Positions 39,931 through 44,550 of a stretch of 44,550 bases of DNA are shown here, piece by piece. A model generated the notes under the pieces. It saw only the letters and a list, made by a program, of their open reading frames with translations, ran no database searches and was not told the DNA's origin. The stretch lies in contig NZ_JALHLS010000022.1 of assembly GCF_022844445.1 (NCBI RefSeq), positions 1 to 44,550 on the forward strand. The letters are read 5' to 3'. Position 1 is the stretch's first letter; every line of letters starts with the position of its first letter. The stretch comes from Hyphomonas sp. (GTDB lineage Bacteria; Pseudomonadota; Alphaproteobacteria; Caulobacterales; Hyphomonadaceae). The translations under genes were made by a program, and so were the position numbers.

Positions 39931-40193
39931 CCATACCGCCCGAACTGATCGGTGCGCTGCTGCTCGCTGGGTCCGCGCTCCTCGACGCCCGAAAGGAAGC
40001 CGCACCGCTGCCGCCCCCGACACCGGCGGTGCAGGTCGTCTGCCCGCGCGAGACGGAATGGAGCCGCAGCTTCCGCGACGAACTCGCCCGCGAGGTCGAA
40101 ACCATCCCGCATCTGCCGTCCGTACAGCGGCAGTTCCTCGAACACATCAAACTGCGCGCCGAGGCGCGGGCATGCCGGAAGGGCGCGAACTAA
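39927..40193 (+). CDS. Small lysis protein, spanin outer-subunit-like
   Basis: 88 residues. Hydrophobic start (MTIPPELIGALLLAGSALLDA), Pro-rich linker (PLPPPTPAVQ), then VVCPRETEWSRSFRDELAREVETIPHLPSVQRQFLEHIKLRAEARAC. The pattern of a Cys-Pro, an Arg/Glu helix and a terminal Cys resembles the small Rz1-like or lysis-associated proteins found beside holins. It lacks a classic lipobox, so an o-spanin is not certain. Confidence 0.45.
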   Translation: MTIPPELIGALLLAGSALLDARKEAAPLPPPTPAVQVVCPRETEWSRSFRDELAREVETIPHLPSVQRQFLEHIKLRAEARACRKGAN

Positions 40194-40603
40194 TGCAGGA
40201 ATCGGCGAACACCGCGATCTGGATCTCGGGCATCGGCGTCGTCATCGCCGGCACGGTGGCAATAGGAAAGGCGTTCATCTCCGTTGGTCAGCTGACCTCG
40301 CGCGTTGCCCAGCTGGAGCGCGATCGCGACGCAGAGAACGAACGGCGCGAGAAGACGCAGAAGGAGGTCGACGCGATGCTGGGCGTGCTGCGCAGCCAGA
40401 TCCTGCTGTTCGGCGAAACGATCAGCGAGGCGAAGCTCTATGCCGCCAAGCACTATGTCGAGATGGAAGACTTCCGGAGCCTGACGGGCAAGCTGGACAC
40501 CATTTTCAAAAACCTGAGCAAGGTGTCGCAGGATCTCGCGCTGCAGGGCGCGCTGATCAGATCCGTCGAGGCGGCCGTGAACGATCTGAAGCGCGGCCGA
40601 TGA
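40193..40603 (+). CDS. Membrane-anchored coiled-coil protein
   Basis: 136 residues with a membrane segment (8-27, AIWISGIGVVIAGTVAIGKAF) and a long charged helix (LTSRVAQLERDRDAENERREKTQKEVDAML...), then a second helix bundle. It overlaps the preceding stop by one base. The shape is right for an i-spanin or another lysis membrane component. Confidence 0.55.
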   Translation: MQESANTAIWISGIGVVIAGTVAIGKAFISVGQLTSRVAQLERDRDAENERREKTQKEVDAMLGVLRSQILLFGETISEAKLYAAKHYVEMEDFRSLTGKLDTIFKNLSKVSQDLALQGALIRSVEAAVNDLKRGR

Positions 40604-40680
40604 CGCGCTGCATGTTCTGGCCGTGCTGCGTGCTGCTGTCGCTCGCGGCGCTTTTCGTGACGGTCCTGGCCATGCCGTGA
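40600..40680 (+). CDS. 26-residue membrane peptide
   Basis: The ATG at 40600 overlaps the preceding stop (ATGA); the product MTRCMFWPCCVLLSLAALFVTVLAMP is a short Cys-rich hydrophobic segment. It is too small for routine calling; stop/start coupling is the only evidence of translation. A holin, antiholin or small regulator is possible. Confidence 0.4.
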   Translation: MTRCMFWPCCVLLSLAALFVTVLAMP

Positions 40681-40828
40681 GCCGGTGACAGGGGGCGGGC
40701 TGGAAACCCGCCTACGGGGCCAAGCTTGGCGGCCGAGACCCCGCACGACGACATCTAGGATAACGCCGCCCCGTCGCCGCTCGCGCGAGCACCGGCAGGG
40801 TGGACCGATATCCTTAAGGCATTCTCAA
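40681..40828 (+). other. Structured intergenic region
   Basis: No gene is seen. Self-complementary elements include GGCGGG/CCCGCC (40694-40699 and 40707-40712) and a 12-base palindrome GCCAAGCTTGGC (40719-40730) flanked by CGGGG/CCCCG. It may form a structured RNA leader or a terminator for the lysis genes. It precedes the D12-class methylase gene. Confidence 0.4.
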
Positions 40829-41671
40829 ATGGACATTGAGGTCCGGCGCGTGTCGCCGGCGCATCCCGTCGCGCCCTATATCGGCGGGAAGAAGCAGCTG
40901 GCCGAAGCCATCATCCAGCGCATCGAGCGGATCCCGCACGACGCCTATATCGAGCCCTTCATCGGCATGGGCGGCGTGTTCCTGCGCCGGCGGATGGCGC
41001 CGAAGACCGAGGTCATCAACGACCTGTCGTCCGATGTCGCCACGCTGTTCCGCGTGCTGCAGCGTCATTACGTGGCGTTTCTGGAGATGCTGAAATTCCA
41101 GCTGACCTCCCGCCAGGAGTTCGAGCGCCTGGCCGCGACGGATCCGGTCACGCTGACGGATCTCGAACGCGCCGCGCGCTTCCTCTATCTGCAGCGCACG
41201 GCGTTCGGCGGAAAGGTGGCGGGCCGCAATTTCGGCATGACGCCGACCGGCCCCGGCCGGTTCGATGTGACGAAGCTCGGTCCCCTTCTTGAGGCGGTTC
41301 ACGAACGTCTCGCCGGCGTCGTCATCGAGCACCTGCCGTTCGACGAGCTGATCCGTCGCTATGACCGGCCCGGCACGCTGTTCTATCTCGATCCGCCCTA
41401 TTGGGGCTGCGAGCGCGACTATGGTCCGGCGATGTTCCGGCGCTCGGACTTCAATCACATGGCCGCGCTGCTGGCCTCGATCGAGGGCACGTTCCTGCTG
41501 TCGCTGAACGACTGCCCCGGCGTGCGGGAATGCTTCGCCGCCTTCGCGTTCGAGGAGCTGGACGTGACCTACACGGTCGGCGGCGGCGACGACGCCCAAG
41601 AGGCGAAGGAAGTGCTGATCCATCCGCGCGGCCAGGCGCGGCAGGATCCGGCGCCCGATCTTTTCGGCTGA
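40829..41671 (+). CDS. D12-class DNA adenine methyltransferase
   Basis: 280 residues. The AdoMet site reads APYIGGKKQLAEAII (15-29), with EPFIGMGGVFLRRR and the catalytic DPPYW (188-192); FxxLNDCPG follows. This is the D12 (Dam-like) class acting on adenine N6; the target site cannot be read from the protein. It is the second DNA adenine methylase of the phage, after the MT-A70 fusion. No restriction nuclease lies next to it, so it is probably a solo protecting or regulating methylase. Confidence 0.9.
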   Translation: MDIEVRRVSPAHPVAPYIGGKKQLAEAIIQRIERIPHDAYIEPFIGMGGVFLRRRMAPKTEVINDLSSDVATLFRVLQRHYVAFLEMLKFQLTSRQEFERLAATDPVTLTDLERAARFLYLQRTAFGGKVAGRNFGMTPTGPGRFDVTKLGPLLEAVHERLAGVVIEHLPFDELIRRYDRPGTLFYLDPPYWGCERDYGPAMFRRSDFNHMAALLASIEGTFLLSLNDCPGVRECFAAFAFEELDVTYTVGGGDDAQEAKEVLIHPRGQARQDPAPDLFG

Positions 41672-41770
41672 GTTCCCCGGCGGCGTCTCCGCGGCGCCGG
41701 GCGAAGGCGGGTCTCCGGCCCGTCTGTTTGGTGCGTAGGTGGCGACTCTTTTGTTGCTGCTGCCTCGATC

Positions 41771-41798
41771 GGCAGACCTGCAAATTTGCAGGTCTGCC
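41771..41798. repeat. 28-bp perfect palindrome, copy 2
   Basis: A perfect 28-base palindrome centred on ACCTGCAAATTTGCAGGT (41776-41793), the 18-base core also present at 10544-10561. Here it stands between genes and is longer, with GGCAG/CTGCC flanks. It could form a cruciform or be a protein site. Confidence 0.92.
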
Positions 41799-41823
41799 GC
41801 TCTGGCGTTTCCTCCCTTGCCTT

Positions 41824-41861
41824 GCCCCGCCCCGGCTTCCCGCCGGCGGCGGGGCCTTTTT
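41824..41861 (+). terminator. Terminator before zinc-ribbon gene
   Basis: GCCCCGCC (41824-41831) pairs with GGCGGGGC (41848-41855) around a 16-base loop, followed by ctttttg. A Rho-independent terminator of the methylase transcript or an attenuator of the next gene. Confidence 0.6.
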
Positions 41862-41913
41862 GCGTTCGGGCTTCCCTTGCCGGGCCGCCCCGATTTGTTC
41901 TAGCTATGTTCTC

Positions 41914-42189
41914 ATGGCCGATATCGAGACCCTGGGGCAGCTGTGGCAGGAGGGCTGGCGGATTTCCGCCAAATGCCCCGACCGGCGGCGCGACGGGCTG
42001 AAGACGCGGCGCCATCAATGCGGCTGGAAGGCCGAGCTGGATCTGCGCACGCTCCTGGTGACGCGCGGGCCGGGCTTTCCGCTCGACCGCCTGTCCGCCG
42101 TAGTGATGTGCCCAAGGTGCAAGCGGCGCGATATCGTGCTGAGTTATTCGGCACCGGCCGAGCCCGTGACGCGGCTCATGACGGGGTAG
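41914..42189 (+). CDS. Zinc-ribbon hypothetical protein
   Basis: 91 residues: [84 protein letters not shown] plus an earlier Cys and His/Cys pair could bind zinc. Rhizobial genomes carry similar small proteins near SRAP genes, by recollection. It ends six bases before the SRAP start. Confidence 0.65.
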   Translation: MADIETLGQLWQEGWRISAKCPDRRRDGLKTRRHQCGWKAELDLRTLLVTRGPGFPLDRLSAVVMCPRCKRRDIVLSYSAPAEPVTRLMTG

Positions 42190-42194
42190 TTTCC

Positions 42195-42845
42195 GTGTGC
42201 AATCTCTACAGCCAGACCAAGGGCCAGAAGGCCATCCGCGATCTCGCCCGCGCGATGCACGACCGGACCGGCAACCTGCCGCCCCTGCCCGGCATCTTTC
42301 CCGACTATCCCGCCCCGATCGTCGTCAATGAGCCGGACGGCCGCGCCCTCGTCATGGCCCGCTGGGGCATGCCGTCGCCGCCGGCTTTCATCAAGAACCG
42401 GGATCCCGGCGTGACGAACATCCGCAACACCTCGTCGCCGCACTGGCGGCGCTGGCTGAAGCCCGAAAGCCGCTGCCTGGTGCCCTTCACATCGTTCTCG
42501 GAATTCAACAAGGCCGAGGGCGGCGATATCTGGTTTGCGTTTTCCGACGAGCGGCCGCTCGCGTTCTTCGCCGGCATCTGGACACCGCAATGGAGCAGCG
42601 TGCGCAAGGTCAAGATCGGCAAAGAGACGACGGACCTGTTCGGCTTCCTGACGACGGAGCCCAATGCCGTCGTCGGACCGATTCATCCGAAAGCGATGCC
42701 GGTGATCCTCACAAGCGAGGAAGAGCGCGACGTCTGGATGCGCGCCCCGTGGGATGAGGCCAAGGCCCTGCAGCGGCCGTTGCCAGATGACGCGCTGACG
42801 ATCGTCGCGCGTGGTGCAAAGCAGGATGCGCCGGTGCTAGTGTAG
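42195..42845 (+). CDS. SRAP domain protein (YedK/HMCES-like)
   Basis: 216 residues from a GTG at 42195. SRAP proteins form a covalent thiazolidine bond to abasic sites in single-stranded DNA with the Cys at position 2 (here VCNLYS by translation, Met-Cys after initiation). Other marks are [27 protein letters not shown] with the conserved Glu, and [12 protein letters not shown] with the conserved His. It would protect abasic sites in phage or host DNA. It converges with the leftward cargo genes. Confidence 0.92.
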   Translation: MCNLYSQTKGQKAIRDLARAMHDRTGNLPPLPGIFPDYPAPIVVNEPDGRALVMARWGMPSPPAFIKNRDPGVTNIRNTSSPHWRRWLKPESRCLVPFTSFSEFNKAEGGDIWFAFSDERPLAFFAGIWTPQWSSVRKVKIGKETTDLFGFLTTEPNAVVGPIHPKAMPVILTSEEERDVWMRAPWDEAKALQRPLPDDALTIVARGAKQDAPVLV

Positions 42846-43091
42846 GGACTGCCGATCCCAATCCGGCTCGAACGGTTCTTCGGGGTCGATTTCGAGCGTG
42901 TCGGCGTCGAAGCCTTCGGCATGGAGCGCCTCCAAGGCGTCGTTCAGTTCGCCGTCGTCGATGACCGCAAGGGCGCGGTCCTCAAACTGTTCCGGGGTCA
43001 TTGAGCCTTCCGGATCGATCTTCGCGCGCATCAGGGCCTGCAGCCGCCGGACGGCCAGATAAACCCGTTCCATCGCTTCGGCTGGTGTCAT
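42837..43091 (-). CDS. Small acidic hypothetical protein
   Basis: 84 residues, [84 protein letters not shown]. Helical with a very acidic end. The ATG at 43091 overlaps the ligase stop (ATGA); its end overlaps the SRAP gene by nine bases on the opposite strand. It may be a ligase partner; no family is recognised. Confidence 0.6.
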   Translation of the reverse strand: MTPAEAMERVYLAVRRLQALMRAKIDPEGSMTPEQFEDRALAVIDDGELNDALEALHAEGFDADTLEIDPEEPFEPDWDRQSLH

Positions 43092-43699
43092 CGGCTGTAC
43101 TCCTTGCACAAGGTCTTTCGCCAGACCTGGCTTGGCCCCGAACGATAGCGGCTGGCCCGTTTCTTCGAGACGACGCCTTCAAGGCCCGCGCGGCAGGCGT
43201 GCTCGTAAAGCAGCTGGCCGTCATCGCCGGAGACGGCCTCGCTGAAGGCGATCCCCGGCATTGCGGCGACAATCTCGCCCAGCCGGGCGCGGCGTTCCTC
43301 GCACGGCCGCTCGCGCAGATCCTCGCCGTCCAGCGCCAGGAGATCGAATGCCATGAGCGTGGCGCGCGCCTTGCCGGCGCGCGATCGCAGCGCATGGAAA
43401 TTGCAGTTCTCGCCCTCGATGCAGGCGCCCTCGCCATCGATGACGAAGTCGTGCGGGATCCGCGCCAGGCCCGCCGCGATGCCGGTGAACTCGGACGCGC
43501 GCTCGTTTCCCGGCCGCGTCCAGATCTTCACCTGGTCGCCTTGCTTCCGGCAGATGAGGCGATACCCGTCATATTTCAGTTCGTGAATCCAGTCCGGCCC
43601 GGCAGGCACCTTGGCGGTGAGGGTCGGCTTGCAGGGCTCTATGAAGCCCTCGGGGAACCGGCGGCCGCCGCGCGGCGCCGGCGTGTTACGCCACAGCAT
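43088..43699 (-). CDS. Minimal ATP-dependent DNA ligase
   Basis: 203 residues, adenylation domain only. Motif I is LKYDGYR with Lys42, motif III VIDGEGACIEGE, then FDLLALDGED, motif IV LEGVVSKK, and motif V-like [12 protein letters not shown] just before the end. There is no OB-fold domain with motif VI, so it is shorter than complete LigD-type ligases. It might seal nicks after abasic-site or end repair, or need a partner. It is transcribed leftward before the secreted protein gene. Confidence 0.85.
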   Translation of the reverse strand: MLWRNTPAPRGGRRFPEGFIEPCKPTLTAKVPAGPDWIHELKYDGYRLICRKQGDQVKIWTRPGNERASEFTGIAAGLARIPHDFVIDGEGACIEGENCNFHALRSRAGKARATLMAFDLLALDGEDLRERPCEERRARLGEIVAAMPGIAFSEAVSGDDGQLLYEHACRAGLEGVVSKKRASRYRSGPSQVWRKTLCKEYSR

Positions 43700-43733
43700 G
43701 CGAGTCGAGTCCGCTGGACGGCGATTCGTTCCG

Positions 43734-44180
43734 TCAGGGTGCAGTGGCGGCTATCGGCTGAGGGGGCGGCACTTCAAACTGGAACGTGGCCGAGGGCGGA
43801 AAACCGATTTCGACCGTAAAGCCGGAAATGCGGAGGTAAGGATTGCCATTCAACCACTTGGCAGTCTCGCTGGCTATCTTCATGGCATTTCGAATGCTGT
43901 AGTCGACATGCAGATCCGCAGAAGCTTGCGCACTGCGTCCATTCTTTTCTTCCGGTCCGCTGCCCGTGGCCGGGCCGCGTCCTTCGCCAACGGTTCCCGG
44001 CTCAGCATGGGCTTTGCCCTCGACGAGGAACCCTGCCCCGGCCTCAGAGCCCAAAAGCTCCCGCTGGATCTGTTCGAGCCGCCGTCCGACCTCGGCATAA
44101 GTCTCTTCCTGGCTCACGGGTGGTTGAGCCATGACATGCGTCGGCGCGAGCACAAAGATGAGGGAAACGATCGTCTTCAT
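43734..44180 (-). CDS. Secreted hypothetical protein
   Basis: 148 residues with a signal peptide (MKTIVSLIFVLAPTHVMA, then QPP), a helical run (EETYAEVGRRLEQIQRELLG), a low-complexity middle with GTVGEGRGPATGSGPEEK, and a C-terminal beta-rich part (YLRISGFTVEIGFPPSATFQFEVPPPQP). Probably periplasmic. As the outermost prophage gene at attR it may be a conversion gene; no family is recognised. The start follows a GGAAG. Confidence 0.6.
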   Translation of the reverse strand: MKTIVSLIFVLAPTHVMAQPPVSQEETYAEVGRRLEQIQRELLGSEAGAGFLVEGKAHAEPGTVGEGRGPATGSGPEEKNGRSAQASADLHVDYSIRNAMKIASETAKWLNGNPYLRISGFTVEIGFPPSATFQFEVPPPQPIAATAP

Positions 44181-44278
44181 CCGGCGATCTTCCGGGGCGA
44201 CGGCCCGGATTGCAAGTGAGCGGCTTCAGGCGACCAGCCGGAAGCGGATTACCTGTCGGGGTATAAGGCTGTAGCGCC

Positions 44279-44290
44279 CCCTCGCTACCA
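44279..44290 (+). other. attR core, 12-bp direct repeat
   Basis: An exact repeat of ccctcgctacca at 107-118, in the same orientation. Beyond it the sequence returns to bacterial type (HlyD-family C-terminus at 44384-44550). The stretch 44181-44278 has no gene but would supply the 3' end of the integrase gene in circular phage DNA. Confidence 0.82.
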
Positions 44291-44383
44291 TCAATTTCAA
44301 TGACTTAGCGGAAGGCGATCTGCGGCTGCAGCAAGAGCGACAGCGCTGAAGCCTGCCGATCGGGCGCCGGGTCGTGGCGTCGG

Positions 44384-44550
44384 CTATTCCTCACGGAACG
44401 CGCGGCTCACCTGATCTGCGAACGGCTTGATAAGATAGGACGCCGCGGTCCGCTGCTCGGTCTCGATATAGACCTCAACCGGCATGCCTGGAATGAGCCT
44501 CCGGTCGCCGAGCATTTTCAGATCTTCGACCCGAACCTGAACATCTGCGA
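44384..44550 (-). CDS. HlyD-family type I secretion fusion protein, C-terminal part
   Basis: A frame open to the window edge encodes 54 residues: VQVRVEDLKMLGDRRLIPGMPVEVYIETEQRTAASYLIKPFADQVSRAFREE. This is the conserved C-terminus of membrane-fusion proteins (HlyD/PrsE type) that link an ABC exporter to an outer-membrane channel. The rest lies outside. It is host DNA, a flank of the prophage. Confidence 0.85.
   Translation of the reverse strand, partial: ADVQVRVEDLKMLGDRRLIPGMPVEVYIETEQRTAASYLIKPFADQVSRAFREE

Noticed and set aside
40829..41671. Restriction-modification system around the D12 methylase
   Set aside because: No restriction endonuclease-like gene is adjacent; the neighbours are a zinc-ribbon protein and an SRAP protein, so it is a solo methylase.
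1..44550. CRISPR array, insertion sequences, rRNA genes
   Set aside because: No regularly spaced repeats, no transposase-like protein with terminal repeats, and no rRNA-like sequence were seen.

Overview
The window holds a nearly complete temperate siphophage genome integrated at the 3' end of a tRNA-Met(CAU) gene. The host is a high-GC alphaproteobacterium, probably Hyphomicrobiales-like; that placement rests on GC content, a GapR/DUF2312 gene and the style of the small phage genes, not on a search. A 12-bp direct repeat (107-118, inside the tRNA 3' end, and 44279-44290) marks the likely attL and attR cores, giving an element of about 44.2 kb. Host DNA is visible only at the edges: the tRNA with its promoter on the left, and the C-terminus of a HlyD-type secretion fusion protein on the right.

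Layout. (1) 75-6825, leftward operon: a chain of small overlapping genes (ATGA, GTGA and TTGA junctions) ending in a large serine integrase whose last codons lie inside the tRNA. It carries nucleotide-related enzymes (nucleoside 2-deoxyribosyltransferase, HD phosphohydrolase), an ASCH protein, a Gp37/Gp68 (DUF5131) protein, zinc-ribbon microproteins and two tandem paralogs. (2) 6826-7625, immunity switch: a CI-like repressor leftward and a Cro-like gene rightward, with four related palindromic operators and two DnaA-box-like sequences. (3) 7626-16350, early rightward region: small proteins, a ParB-like/MT-A70 fusion with a long unknown N-terminus, a GapR homolog, a DUF4031 protein and an O-like replication protein with a probable origin inside its gene, ending at a terminator. 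Two leftward genes interrupt this region. (4) 16594-36433, structural genes in HK97-like order: HNH, small and large terminase, portal, S49 protease, capsid, head-tail joining proteins, tail terminator, tail tube, G/GT chaperones with a -1 slippery site, tape measure, tail tip and fibre. (5) 36434-40680: a reversed methyltransferase, then a lysis region with two cell-wall hydrolases, a holin-like protein, a spanin-like pair and several small membrane proteins. (6) 40829-44180, right-end cargo: a D12-class DNA adenine methylase, a zinc-ribbon protein and an SRAP protein rightward; a small protein, a minimal ATP-dependent DNA ligase and a secreted protein leftward.

How it fits together: repressor and Cro probably choose between the leftward integration operon and the rightward lytic genes through shared operators. 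The O-like protein would start replication at repeats in its own gene, the HNH and terminase proteins would cut and package DNA into HK97-type heads, and the tail genes build a long non-contractile tail. The most unusual signals are an integrase whose C-terminus should change between integrated and circular forms, a perfect palindrome (18-bp core) found inside the ParB/MT-A70 gene and again 31 kb away, out-of-frame iterons in the replication gene, a capsid protein with a signal-peptide-like start, and a cluster of genes too short for routine calling.
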